Shown: one piece after another, positions 10,337 through 24,809 of the stretch
Position numbering within the stretch: the stretch's first letter is position 1
How the letters are laid out: every line of letters begins with the position of its first letter
Source: Isochrysis galbana
Taxonomy: Eukaryota; Haptophyta; Isochrysidales; Isochrysidaceae
DNA: 64,000 bases
Assembly: GCA_018136815.1 (NCBI GenBank)
Contig: CM030938.1
Span: 973,063-1,037,062 of the forward strand
Direction: 5' to 3'
The notes under the pieces: generated by a model
Databases searched by the model: none
The model's input: the letters and a program-made list of their open reading frames with translations, nothing else
What the model was told of the DNA's origin: nothing
Made by a program: the position numbers and the translations under genes

Positions 10337-11716
10337 TCAATCGCTTGCCGCGCGAGGCTTTTCGGGAGATGCGGTCGCTAGGTTGAAGCCAACTGAAGCT
10401 GGGATGGAAAGCACCATTAGCCAAGCGACAATCTCGTTGGGTCGGAATGGGAAGCCAAGGGTTGTTTCGCCATACTTGATCAAGTAAGATGCAGCTAGTG
10501 TGAGGCCGATCAGCTCCACCGCCAACAGCGGTGAGGACTGCATGGGTTGCAGCGCGAGTGGAGGTAGGGCGCGCTCGGCGGGCTCGGTGTTCTCCACAGC
10601 CGTGGCCTGTGCGAATGGATTGCCGTTCTTAAAGGGGTTGAGCTCGTTGATGGTCCACCCGTTAGAGAGCGCGATGAGCAGGGCTGCAATAGCAACTGTC
10701 GTATTGCCTAGGAGTGTGAGGCCGGCCTGCAGCGTGACGAGGAAGCCGACATCTGGCGAGTTGTAGAAGAAGTGGTATGTGCAAGCTGCCACACCAGATG
10801 CGTGGAGCGGCAGCATGCCCCAGGTGAGTCCACGCCATTTCTCATTGCCAGTTGCGAGGGCAAAAGTGGAGACAAGGCTCATGGCGAGGAGCCACTCAAA
10901 GACGGAAGAGAAGTGGATCGCCCATGTGGGAATAGAGAGGGCATTGACTGGCTCGGCCTGTGCAAGCTGTGCGAGCGGGTTCTCAAGCAGGTTGCCAAGC
11001 CCGGCGAGAAATGCCGAGTGAGTCTCCAAGCCCAGAACCGAGGGTCCAAGTGCGGTGGCAGCAGCAACTAGCGCAAAGATGGCGAAGCCCGGATACCGGA
11101 AGGCGCCACCCTCGGGGTCTGGCTCTCCTGCCATCGCATTGCGGTAGCCATAGGCGACGTACAGGTTGCTTGTGGTAAGCAGCGCCTCTGCGGCTCCGTG
11201 GAGCCAGTCGACGTCTGCGAGTGTCGCTCCGTAGGTTGACTTGGTTACGATGCCGGTGAAGACCGTCGAAAGTACGAAAAGTAGCAGGTACTGATGTCCA
11301 AAGAGCGCAACCTTTGGCGTGCGGTTGGCGGGGTAGCCTAGAAAGTAAACAAAGGCAAGGTACGGGAGGAGCGAGGCCTGGAAGAAGGTGCCCGCGAGCT
11401 TGCCGGACTGGTCTGCAAAAGCGAGCGCCGAGGAGACCGCCTCGAGTGCGCTGGGTGCCGAGGAGACCGAGGGAGAGAGGGAAGAAGAGAGGGAGGGAGA
11501 GAGAGAAGAGGAGAGTGCTGCAGCGTGAGAGAGAGAGGAGAGAGCTGCGGGCTCTAGGAGGAGGGCAGGCGGTGCGCGCGGGAAGAAGCGAGGCCGCATG
11601 GGCGTCACAAGACCCGCCACACCGCCCACCAATAGCGCAGGGCTTGCGTAGGCCAGGGAGGGCAGCAGCGTCGAGACGGCGGCCATCGCTGAGAGAGGGA
11701 GAGAGAGCGACGCCAA
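10337..11716 (-). CDS. Plastid membrane protein with DUF3593-like and DUF2499 (Ycf49-like) domains
   Basis: 459-residue intronless protein. Residues 1-100 form a hydrophobic, then Ser/Ala-rich leader consistent with a bipartite plastid-targeting peptide. Residues ~110-205 form a DUF3593-like multi-helix block (PYLAFVYFLGYP, FGHQYLLLFVLSTVF, YGATLADVDWLHGAAEALLT). Residues ~265-360 match DUF2499/Ycf49 (ALSIPTWAIHFSSVFEWLLA, GNEKWRGLTWGMLPLHASGV, CTYHFFYNSPDVGFLVTLQA). A final block (ELIGLTLAASYLIKYGE) resembles another conserved cyanobacterial/plastid segment. Function is unknown; the families are restricted to cyanobacteria and plastid-bearing eukaryotes, so this is good evidence for a phototroph. 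The inverted-repeat element ends 87 bp upstream of the start, in the likely promoter. Confidence 0.85.
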   Translation of the reverse strand: MASLSLPLSAMAAVSTLLPSLAYASPALLVGGVAGLVTPMRPRFFPRAPPALLLEPAALSSLSHAAALSSSLSPSLSSSLSPSVSSAPSALEAVSSALAFADQSGKLAGTFFQASLLPYLAFVYFLGYPANRTPKVALFGHQYLLLFVLSTVFTGIVTKSTYGATLADVDWLHGAAEALLTTSNLYVAYGYRNAMAGEPDPEGGAFRYPGFAIFALVAAATALGPSVLGLETHSAFLAGLGNLLENPLAQLAQAEPVNALSIPTWAIHFSSVFEWLLAMSLVSTFALATGNEKWRGLTWGMLPLHASGVAACTYHFFYNSPDVGFLVTLQAGLTLLGNTTVAIAALLIALSNGWTINELNPFKNGNPFAQATAVENTEPAERALPPLALQPMQSSPLLAVELIGLTLAASYLIKYGETTLGFPFRPNEIVAWLMVLSIPASVGFNLATASPEKPRAASD

Positions 11717-11907
11717 CGAGCAAACACAGAGGACACGCGGAGGACCTCGCGGTACGAGAGAATTCGTCGCCTTCCACTTAAACCAGCTGTGCTGGGTGCG
11801 AGATGAGAGGAGGTTGAATCACTCTTCAGGCCAACCACGGCACACCCGGAGAATGAAGAAAGAAAGGACGCATCCTCGTATATTTTGTTCGAAAGCTCGA
11901 GAGGCTC

Positions 11908-12717
11908 TCAGGGCGCCTCTCGCGCCACCACCCCCACGCGGCGCGGAGAGAGAGAGAGAGAGATGATCTCGCCGAATAGCTTCGTTAGCCTCCTGCTGAC
12001 GAGAGCTATTTTAAGAAGTGGGGAATTAGAATAGAAAAGCCCGGAACGGGGGCGGGCACACACTGATTTAACTACGAACATGCGGGGGGGGGGGGGGCTG
12101 CATTTTTTGACCGTCCCACCGTCCCCCCAAGCCCATAAAAAACTCTCTGGGGGCTGACCTGCCTCCCCGAAAGAAAACCTTTTAAAATTCTCGCGGAGCG
12201 TGGTGATGTCGCCATAGCGTTCCTTGAATTGTTGCGCGCAGTCTTCATTCACAGCGATATGCCATGGTCCGCGAATGGAGCGGGCCCAAAAGTCCGGCTC
12301 CGGGTCGACTCCTTCGAGCTCCAATAGGAGCTCTACAATTGCGGCGTAGACCGTGGCGTCCAGGAAAGTGTAGTCGCCCTCTTGGTGGAAGGACAATTCG
12401 AAGTTTGCGTCCGAATCCATGGCGCCTTGCTCCTCATCTGAGGGCGGCTCCTGAGTGGCAGGGGCGGTCGGGGGTGGTGAGTGAGGCTGTGGGTGGGTCT
12501 GTGTGGGTAGTTGGCATGCCGGTGTACTGTAGTGTGCGCCGCAAGGCGCATCCAAGCAGTCTCTCATTTGTAAGGTCTTGTGCTGAGTTGTTGGTGGGTC
12601 AGTGTCCATGTGCGCTTTGCTGATGGTGTTGAAATTGTGCCCATAAGGGCCACCCGGTCTCGGGCCGCGCCGCCGAGGCAGCGCGGCCGTCACCAGGGTG
12701 AGAGAGGCCTCTGCCAT
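11908..12717 (-). CDS. Unrecognised ORF inside the inverted-repeat element
   Basis: 269-residue frame. The first ~95 residues are Pro/Thr/His-rich low complexity. The middle is more protein-like and acidic (FELSFHQEGDYTFLDATVYA, ELLLELEGVDPEPDFWARSI, then a DITTLRENFKRFSFGEAG segment). The end runs through a G-homopolymer and looks non-coding. I do not recognise a fold or a DDE signature; the central ~100 residues could be an exon of an element-encoded protein. A 17-bp string (gacctgcctccccgaaa) occurs near 12155 and again near 13117. Confidence 0.3.
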   Translation of the reverse strand: MAEASLTLVTAALPRRRGPRPGGPYGHNFNTISKAHMDTDPPTTQHKTLQMRDCLDAPCGAHYSTPACQLPTQTHPQPHSPPPTAPATQEPPSDEEQGAMDSDANFELSFHQEGDYTFLDATVYAAIVELLLELEGVDPEPDFWARSIRGPWHIAVNEDCAQQFKERYGDITTLRENFKRFSFGEAGQPPESFLWAWGDGGTVKKCSPPPPRMFVVKSVCARPRSGLFYSNSPLLKIALVSRRLTKLFGEIISLSLSPRRVGVVAREAP

Positions 12718-13009
12718 AAGGCATGCCTGATGGGTGATTGTCTCTCTTGGTCTGGTGCGCTAGTGTGCTGCTTGTCACTTGTCACAGCCTTGTCGTATTT
12801 CATACGATGACAGACTTTTACTTCTAACCTGCGGGTTATTTTAAGCCTCAAGGTCTCGTCGATTGGTATACCGCCTCTTCTCTTACTTTCACTCGATGTC
12901 ATCAAAGGTTCCATGACTGTGGCCTGTCGACTGATGTTGTCGCTCACGTGCGGGAATGCCATGAGTGCACCCTAGGCAAACCGCTCTCTGCGGGCGGACG
13001 CGGTCGCTT

Positions 13010-13118
13010 CGCCAGCGACAGCTCCATGGGTACTGGGGGGGCTCCCACGGCGGGGGACCCGAAGGAGAGGTGGGGAGCGGCGGCGCGCTCCATGGCAACC
13101 AACTATAAAGTTAGTTGA
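13010..13118 (+). repeat. GC-rich SINE-like repeat, copy B (inside the inverted-repeat element)
   Basis: G/C-rich block followed by CTCCATGGCAACC and the terminal hairpin AACT-ATAA-AGTT (13101-13112), then agttg. Same terminal architecture as copies A, C, D, F and G. Confidence 0.55.
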
Positions 13119-13271
13119 CCTGCCTCCCCGAAAAATTGCCGAGGAAAATGGTGGGTTTTACCGCCCCCCTCGCCCCCCTCTGCACACGCGCTGGGTGCCT
13201 CTAACAGTATAGAACTGGCGGCTGGCGGTCGCGCCGTCGTTGGCCTGAAGAGTGATTCAACCTCCTCTCAT

Positions 13272-13845
13272 GTTAGTGTGTACCCCGCCACGGCTTCAAT
13301 ACTTTGGAAGACCGGAAGTGTGGAGGGGCACCTGGCCAGGTGCGTCGAATTTTCGCGGTGTTTCCCGCAGAGTCGAGAATGTGGGGCTTAGGCGATGGCG
13401 AGCGCGATGCTACGCGATACCGGATACCGGATACCGGAGTGGTGTGAGGCGTGAGTCACTAGTAGCTACTAGTAGCGTAGCGGACACCTTCAAGAATTTT
13501 TTTTTTGAGCCCTATCATGACAGTAGGTTGATTCAGCTATCGCTTAATCGACCTCTGGCTTCCCATCAGCAAATTGCACCTTCCATTTGGGACAATGCGC
13601 ATTGCGCATTGCCCAATTATCAACTGCCCTCTCTCGCCTTTGTTTGGCAAGCTACAAGCTAGTAGCGCGGTAGCAAGTACTTGTTGCTCCAACCATTTGT
13701 TGATTACCCTGCTTACAGTCGCCTTTCTTTCGGCCACTACCGCAGACGGATTGACGACCATATCGATCACTCATAGGATACTTGGCTGCAATTATTACAG
13801 GATATTGTTGGTAAATGGTGAGATTGCGCGACGCAGCAAGCGACA
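13272..13845. other. intergenic, no supported gene
   Basis: Contains short direct duplications (gataccggataccggataccgg near 13420 and agtagctactagtagcgtag near 13460) and a T-run at 13497. No domain-bearing ORF. Confidence 0.5.
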
Positions 13846-14847
13846 TCACAACTTAGAGGCAGGGCCCATGCACTGCGCCACGGCTGCGTTAGTGTCGGCG
13901 ATGGCGGCCACATACTCTCGCTCAAGCCGCGCGACAACGTCAGCCGTGCTCTGCACGGCACTGATGTTGCCGATACCCTGCCCGCATCCCCAGATGTCCT
14001 TCCACGCCTTGGCCGAGGTGTTGCCGCCCGAGCCAAAGTCCATCTTGGTCACATCCCCTTCAGGCAGATTATCCGGGTCGAGCCCCGCGGCAATGATCGA
14101 GGGACGTAAATAGTTGCCGTGGACGCCGGTGAAGAGTGAGCTGTACACAATGTCCTCGGCGCCACAGTCGACGATGGCCTGCTTGTAGTCAGCTGCCGCA
14201 TTGGCCTCAAAGGTTGGGATGAAGGCAGAGCCAGCATACGCGAAGTCAGCGCCCACCGCCTGCGCAGCGAGGATCGCGCGCCCCGTCGAGATGGCGCCCG
14301 AGAGCGCGACCGGCCCGTCGAACCATTCGCGGATCTCGGCGACGAGGGCAAAAGGCGAGAGCGTCCCCGCGTGGCCTCCTGCGCCGGCTGCGACGGCAAT
14401 CAGACCGTCGGCGCCCTTCTGGATGGCCTTCTTGGCGAAGCGATTATTGATGACGTCGTGCAGCACTAGACCACCGTACGAGTGCACTGCCGCATTGACG
14501 TCTTCCCTAGCGCCGAGCGACGTGATAACGAGCGGCACCTCGTGCCTCACGCACGCTTCGAGGTCGTGCTGCAGCCTGTCGTTGGAGCGGTGGACGATCT
14601 GGTTGACTGCGAACGGTGCTGCGGGCGCATGCGGGTGCGCGGCATCGTGCTCGGCCAGCGCTTGCTTGATCTGCACGATCCATTCCTCTAGCTTCTCCTT
14701 GGGCCTCGCGTTGAGTGCCGGGAAGGAGCCGACCACTCCCGCTTTGCACTGTGCAATCACTAGCTCTGGGTTCGAGACGATGAAGAGCGGCGCGCCGATG
14801 AGCGGCAGGCGGAGGCGCACGCGCAGACTTGCCGCAATAGAGGACAT
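13846..14847 (-). CDS. Nitronate monooxygenase (2-nitropropane dioxygenase family)
   Basis: 333-residue intronless FMN-dependent TIM-barrel enzyme expected to oxidise alkyl nitronates (such as propionate 3-nitronate). Visible landmarks are LIGAPLFIVSNPELVIAQCK (first strand and substrate loop), VVGSFPALNARP, FAVNQIVHRSNDR, KKAIQKGADGLIAVAAGAGG followed by HAG (the Gly-rich phosphate loop with the family histidine), LSGAISTGRAILAAQAVGAD and YAGSAFIPTFEA (FMN phosphate site). Length is normal for class I NMO. The start at 14847 is chosen because similarity begins there and a TATA box lies about 120 bp upstream; the open frame extends to 15024 without similarity. No targeting peptide is evident. 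Confidence 0.9.
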   Translation of the reverse strand: MSSIAASLRVRLRLPLIGAPLFIVSNPELVIAQCKAGVVGSFPALNARPKEKLEEWIVQIKQALAEHDAAHPHAPAAPFAVNQIVHRSNDRLQHDLEACVRHEVPLVITSLGAREDVNAAVHSYGGLVLHDVINNRFAKKAIQKGADGLIAVAAGAGGHAGTLSPFALVAEIREWFDGPVALSGAISTGRAILAAQAVGADFAYAGSAFIPTFEANAAADYKQAIVDCGAEDIVYSSLFTGVHGNYLRPSIIAAGLDPDNLPEGDVTKMDFGSGGNTSAKAWKDIWGCGQGIGNISAVQSTADVVARLEREYVAAIADTNAAVAQCMGPASKL

Positions 14848-14848
14848 C

Positions 14849-14925
14849 CAGAGAGAGCGAGCGGCAAGGCGAAGAGGGAGAGGGGGAGGGAAGGGGGGAG
14901 GAAGAGGGGGGAGGGGGGGGATCGG
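14849..14925. repeat. (GA)n/G-rich tract abutting NMO start
   Basis: Purine-rich run on the plus strand, hence CT-rich on the coding strand, immediately upstream of the nitronate monooxygenase ATG. Likely part of the 5' UTR or core promoter. Confidence 0.8.
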
Positions 14926-14963
14926 CGTCGACGCTTGCGATGGACGACGGACCCGTGCGTGCG

Positions 14964-14973
14964 TATATAAATA
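14964..14973 (-). promoter_or_regulatory. TATA box candidate for nitronate monooxygenase
   Basis: TATATAAATA on the plus strand (TATTTATATA on the coding strand), about 117 bp upstream of the ATG. That leaves room for a transcription start near 14930-14940 and a short pyrimidine-rich 5' UTR. Confidence 0.45.
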
Positions 14974-15029
14974 GGTACCACAATAGTACGAATATATACG
15001 AAGAGGAGAGGGAGCCCCCCTCATGTATT

Positions 15030-15340
15030 TCGCGACTCCCCCCCCCCGCTCTCACGCTATTTTCCCGCCTCCCCCTCCCCCCCCCCCCCTTTCCTTTTCT
15101 TTAATTCTCTCTCCTTCCTCTCTTTCTGCCTTACCCCCCCCCCCCCCACTTGATTGCCTTACCAGCCCCCCCCCCCCCTTCTTCTCTTCTTCTCTTTTCT
15201 CCAGTTTCTCATTCTCATTCTTCCCTCTCCCACTGCCGCCGCAAAGCTCGGCCCCCGAGAACGCCATCATGGTGACGCCGCCCCCTCTCCTCTCCCCTCT
15301 CTCTCTCCTCTCCCCTCTCTCCTCTCTGCTTCCCACACCC
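15030..15340. repeat. C- and CT-rich simple sequence
   Basis: Runs of C and CT with a few TTC blocks; overlapping Pro/Ser-rich open frames here are artefacts. The interval 15340-15867 shows no further supportable gene. Confidence 0.8.
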
Positions 15341-15867
15341 CAGGCGCCACACGTCACGCGCCACGTGCTCTCCCTAGCCTCAGCGCACCGTGCACCCGCC
15401 CACCACCACCACTTCCCCATTCCCCCCATCTCCCCGTCCCCAGGGCCTGTCCCCTTCGGGCAGGCCCCCCACCCACCCTCCAGCTCTCCCCAGGCGATCG
15501 GCGGGGGCGACCCCGCAAACTTCTCTGCTTGCGGACGGACGCTCTACGGTGGACGGGTGGAGGAGCACGAGGGAGGTCGGGAGGGTGGAGGGGGGGAGGA
15601 GGCACCGTGTAGCAATCACTATGGGCTACACCTGCCCTCTTGCGAGTGCGCGGACGGCTGCTGAGGGGTGCGCAAAGACACATCGAGAGGGAGGCTGCTC
15701 GGTCCACTGTATCCTAGCATAAGCATAGCCCGAGGTTCGAGCACAAGGTCGCAGAGGGTGCATCGCACAAGTGTGACGGAGCAACTTGCAGGAGCTCATA
15801 GCTGGCTTGGGACTGACATCTCATCCTACCACCACTTGTTGAAAAGGCACCCCCTCCGCTTGTTCAA

Positions 15868-16314
15868 ATGACATGTGCCGTGACGTCCATCATCACGCTA
15901 ATTATCGGCTATCGCGACCTGCTATTCGCCGGCACTCCGCTTCCCTTCCCCGGTGATGAGAAGCTCGTTTTGCTCTTTGGCTCAAAGATGGTCAAGAAGC
16001 AGAAGGTGGCAGCGCCACCTACGGAAGAGATGCGTATCGTGCTGGGGTTCCTCGGGATGTACATCATCGGCTTCTCCATTCTCAAGCTTGTCAGTGTGTT
16101 CACGGCTCCTGAGGGCACGTATCTCCGACGCAACATCTTTGCAGCGATTGGAGCCACAGAGCTACTGATGGCAGCCAACGTCCTTAAGGTTGTAGATCCT
16201 GTACTTTCCTTGACAGGCTTCGATGGCACTCCTTGGGTTGCTATGTATACGTTCTCAGGCCTCGTCTTTTTGGCTGATGCCCTTCTTCGTGTGCGCAAGC
16301 CCAAGAAGAAGTGA
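15868..16314 (+). CDS. Small multi-pass membrane protein, unknown function
   Basis: 148 residues with about three hydrophobic helices: ~57-80 (IVLGFLGMYIIGFSILKLVS), ~92-110 (IFAAIGATELLMAANVLKVV) and ~124-142 (VAMYTFSGLVFLADALLRV). The C terminus KPKKK fits a KxKxx dilysine ER-retrieval signal, suggesting an ER or Golgi protein. I do not recognise a named family. The first ~20 residues are hydrophobic with no clean signal peptide, so the true start could lie in an upstream exon. Base composition and frame are clearly protein-like. Confidence 0.65.
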   Translation: MTCAVTSIITLIIGYRDLLFAGTPLPFPGDEKLVLLFGSKMVKKQKVAAPPTEEMRIVLGFLGMYIIGFSILKLVSVFTAPEGTYLRRNIFAAIGATELLMAANVLKVVDPVLSLTGFDGTPWVAMYTFSGLVFLADALLRVRKPKKK

Positions 16315-18443
16315 GTGGTGAAACTCTGAAAGCCGCAGCACTCTTCACACGAGCTACTGTGCTACGGGCTCCATGTGCGTCGGAAATGCAGTGGAATCCT
16401 ATCCTGCATGCTTCGGCACCTAAAATGAGGTCAAAAGCTCTGCTGCTGCAGCGAGGATCTGGTGTCAGCGGCTTGCCATTTGCATGATCGACGTGGTTGC
16501 AAAATTCGGATCAATGATCTAATGTTCAGTGGCTTGCTCTATGAAATCGACGTGGTTGCAACATTCAGGTGGGTGCTTCCATCGTTTGACGTAGCAGCTC
16601 CTCCTCGAGGATTAGGTTGATTGTCGAGAAGGTGCTACTTGAAGTTCAAGTTTTTTGTACACTCTCCCTAGTGCATCCAAGTCCACAATTGGGATGGTCC
16701 AAGGACTTCGTGCCGGGGTTGCGATTGCGAAGAGCACGATGGGCAACCGAGAAAAGGAAGGGATTACGGATGTAGGTCCCGCGTTCTTCCCTCAAATGCG
16801 TCTCCCAACCCCAGCCCCACGCGGATGTAGATAACAATTTCCTGATGGTGTCGAATCAGCTACTTCCACTAGCTTTAAGATCTAACACTTTGTCCGGCCG
16901 CGCTCGCGACATGTTTGACCGGGTCGAGTTATTGTTCTGCGACTTCAATCACAGTGGCAAAAAGGGGGTTACGCCAGCCACCGCCCCTCGTCGGTGCCCG
17001 GCGGGGCTACATCGATCTCTGACTCTGATCGCGCCCTCCTGCGGAGCCGATCGCCCATTTCTGGTGTCAAAGAGTTCCGGCGATGCAAGAACACTATTCG
17101 TAGACACCGCCTAGGATTCTCTTAGAACGGGAAAGTCCAAAGTCGCGCTCAGGTTTTCTACGGATGTAGCAAATGTTGGATACATAAGCATTAGTGTGAA
17201 ACACCAAAACGTTCATATAAACGTGGAAAGGGGGAGGGGGGGGACCGAGAGCTGCGGGCGGTCCAGCCGGTAAGCCGAGAGTTCTCTCCCCGTCGGACTT
17301 CTCTCACTCATTTCTGCGGGCCTTTTTTTATGCTTCCATGCCCGTGAGACAATCCGTCCCCGTAATACGAGAAAACAGCTCGGCGTTATGAGTTATAACT
17401 GAATACTTGACGTCGCTATCGGAAGTGCATCGTTTCGTAAAATGACAGCTTCATTTCATTTGATATTGATATGACACAATGAATTGTTTACGTGATATGA
17501 AGCTCATAACTCATATCGCCCCGCGCTCCGCACTGCAACCACGCCCAAAACACAAAACACAACGAAAACTGCAGCTGATGCATCAGTGCCAGTGTGGACC
17601 GCCTGCAGGGAAGATAGCAAATGAAACCTATTGGCTATTGGCGAGGCGCCTGGGAGGAAGAAAGGTGGGGAAACTTCCCTTCTCTTCGAGAGAAAGAGAG
17701 AGGGCGCTCCACAACCCTAGATCCTAGGCTTCCACGCGAAGTTTTTGACCGAAAACGAGAACGAGAGAATTATAACGATGAACACCGAACGAGGTGAAGA
17801 GAGAAAGAAGCCTAACTTAGGGCCTAACGAGCGTCGTCGATTCTCGATTCGCGAATGCGACAGAGACTCTCAAGGGGGTCAGGCGGGGATGCGCGTGTTA
17901 GGCCTTGGCAGAAATACCCGGATATATTTACTGGATATTTGGGCGAATTTTGGCAAGAGTAGCTATCTCCATCTCTTTCTCTTTCTCGGGATATTTCCAT
18001 GGGTGCTCTGGCTCTGGATATACTTGGTGCGATATTTGGGTGGGTGTGAGGGGTCTACGCACGAAAACAAAAGCCTTGCAGAGCAAGAAAGAGCGCATGG
18101 CTCGCCTGGGGGTCACTAGTCACTAGGAAAGTCCCACAGCCCACAGAGACGGAGACAGAGACAGAGTAGGGGTAGGGATAGGTTAGATTATTAGATTACG
18201 TTAATATTAATAAAGATAAAGAGGCTGTGAATAACTAATACTATGATCGTTGGATGATTACGATAGACACAGGCAGAGCCTGCAAGCACCAGCGTCATGC
18301 CGCGGCGAGGTGAAGCCCTCCTGCCACCGGGCCCGCAGCCATTGCCATCCCTATGCCCTTACTACTTCTACTTACCGTTAATTTCTCGATTTGGCTGCCC
18401 CCCCTGCACAAGGTAGAAGTTAAAAGGGAGGGGTGCTCCGCCC
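16315..18443. other. intergenic, no supported gene
   Basis: Two imperfect ~58-bp tandem copies lie at 16468-16570 (shared core atcgacgtggttgcaa). A G-run sits near 17235. The stretch 17680-18120 has an open frame without recognisable domains. AT-rich (attagattacgttaatatta) around 18185-18215. Promoter elements of the downstream kinesin gene should lie near 18300-18440, but I see no clear TATA box. Confidence 0.5.
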
Positions 18444-23050
<4,607 letters not shown>

Positions 23051-24809
23051 TTCAACGGGGTTGCAGCGATGACGCAATGAATTGCTGCACCTAGCCTATA
23101 ATTGCAATAAGTCTGCACGCCCTTGTTGCTATTGATGGCATAATGGACACAAGTTAGGCTTGTCTACGACAAGCACATGCAACAAACCCGCTTGCCTAGC
23201 ATCTAGGAGGCGGGCGACGATTGACGTCGCGTGTGGCATACGCTGCAGTGCGATGAGGTATGGTTAATAACCTAAGCACAGCCCAGGTGCGGCGTGAGTC
23301 TGCCACACGCTAGTGTAAAATACACGCGAGCACAAGCAAAATAGGCGGGGGGGGGGGCCTCCTCCTCGGGTGGCGCGGGCGCACCTCGAACGAGCAACTT
23401 TAACTTTAAATATATAAACAACATTTTAATATCCTCGCCTCGCTCGTGGCCCAGGAACTCCATCATGTAGCCATGCCCTATCTCCCCTCTCTTAACCTGC
23501 CTTGCGGCTCATCCCCTTGTGCACTACCGAGGGGCCTGGGTTGTGGATGGTGCTCGGGCTGGGCTGGGTGCGGGGTGCTCCAAGCTCCCTAGGAGCCCTA
23601 GCGGTGCTCTTCGCTCTTCTCTCCATCCTCCTTTGCGAGCTAGGTGCTAGGTGACCGACCGGTGACCGGTCATCTTAAGCGGAGATCGCCCGGGAAGAGA
23701 ATCTAATGTCGCTCTTGTGTGGGTGTGGTTAGGTCGAGCGCCCGGATTTAGCTTGTCGTATTATTGTCGAGATTTGCCTGAGCTTACTTAAGCGAGCTTC
23801 GCGGTGCACGTGCCGCCAGCGCCTGCTCTACGATGTGAGGCTGTCGTTGTCGCCCATGGTTGGCCCACCTCTTTTGTCTTTTACGAAAACCGGGGCACTT
23901 AGTTCTATCAGGTCTTTGAGTTTAGGTTTCCTTCCATGGCCCGCCGTGCGAGTACGCGAGTACGCGCGGGGCTATGCGTGTCCCCATGCGGGACGCAGGC
24001 GTCGCGGGGTAACGCGGTGAGTAGTGCAGTCGTGCCACTGCAAACGGGCCCGCTCCAGTGTCCGCCAACGTCTTGTCGACGGTGAGGGCTGTGTCCACGA
24101 CGTAGCGTGGGAGGACGGGCTTGGGCGAGGGCGAGCGCGAGGACGGAGCGGACATGGCTGGGCGAATGGGGATGCATAGGCTAAGGGCTGAGGCGCCTGC
24201 GTGACTGAAGACTGAGGGCTGAGTGGATGAGGTTTGGGGTTGGGGTTGGTACGGATGGAGTGTTGAGAACGAGGGACGAGAACGGGAACGAGAGCGACGA
24301 GCGACGAACGACGAACGACACCATTTATTTAGGAGTAGCATAAGCATCAGCACTCTGCCTCGTGCCGTGCAAATAGCGGTTAGCTCGTTAAGAATATTTT
24401 TGCTCGGCGGTAGCGAGCATGGGCGGCGACGGCGACGTTGAGCATGCCTCTATCCTCTAATGGCATGTCCGTCGTCAGTACTCTACGCTGGCAGCAGAGT
24501 TAAGGTATGAAAGGATAATACTACCTAGTGCTACTACACAAAACAACAAAATAGAGGGGCATGGCTAGGACATGCGAGGGCAACAAGAGAACGCAGTAAG
24601 GGGCTCCTCTGCACCGGCGCGTTCGGTGATGATGCAACGAAGGGCGGGGCTTCCCGACTGGGCCCACATGGATGAACGTAGCACATGGGCCGGCGTCACT
24701 CTCAATGTACCCTCATACGGAGTCGATTGCGCCAAACGAATCACCACAGGAGCAAAACGAAGCATGCCTAGCACCTGGCGGGTAGGACAAGTTCTTGCAC
24801 GAGCATATG
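23051..24809. other. intergenic; holds an old repeat copy
   Basis: Apart from the dispersed repeat at 23922-24353, no supportable gene is seen. There is a G-run at 23347 and an AT-rich stretch (tttaaatatataaacaac) at 23400. Confidence 0.5.
23922..24353 (-). repeat. Dispersed repeat copy 2 (MSAPSSRSPSPKP type)
   Basis: Minus-strand copy of the element at 8880-9225. It shares the Arg/Ser-coding CGTTCTCGT run, CCCTCGTTCTCAACACT and the ATG context CCAGCCATGTCCGCTCCGTC followed by CGCTCGCCCTCGCCCAAGCC. Sequences diverge after about codon 15. The copies differ by small indels, so they are not recent duplicates. Confidence 0.6.

Larger units (their letters stand above)
11803..13271. mobile_element. 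Putative DNA transposon with 33-bp terminal inverted repeats
   Basis: The 33-bp sequence at 11803-11835 (begins ATGAGAGGAGGTTGAATCAC) recurs as an exact reverse complement at 13239-13271, with weaker matching for a few more bases inside. The 1469-bp interval holds one long ORF (11908-12717, -) and a GC-rich SINE-like repeat near its right end. No clear target duplication is seen: only an AT dinucleotide is shared if the element is taken to start at GAGAGG. No transposase motif is recognised, so it may be non-autonomous or of an unfamiliar family. Confidence 0.65.

Noticed and set aside
14201-14974. 257-residue plus-strand frame opposite nitronate monooxygenase
   Set aside because: Antisense of a clear enzyme; no domain and Thr/Ser/Ala bias typical of reversed GC-rich codons.
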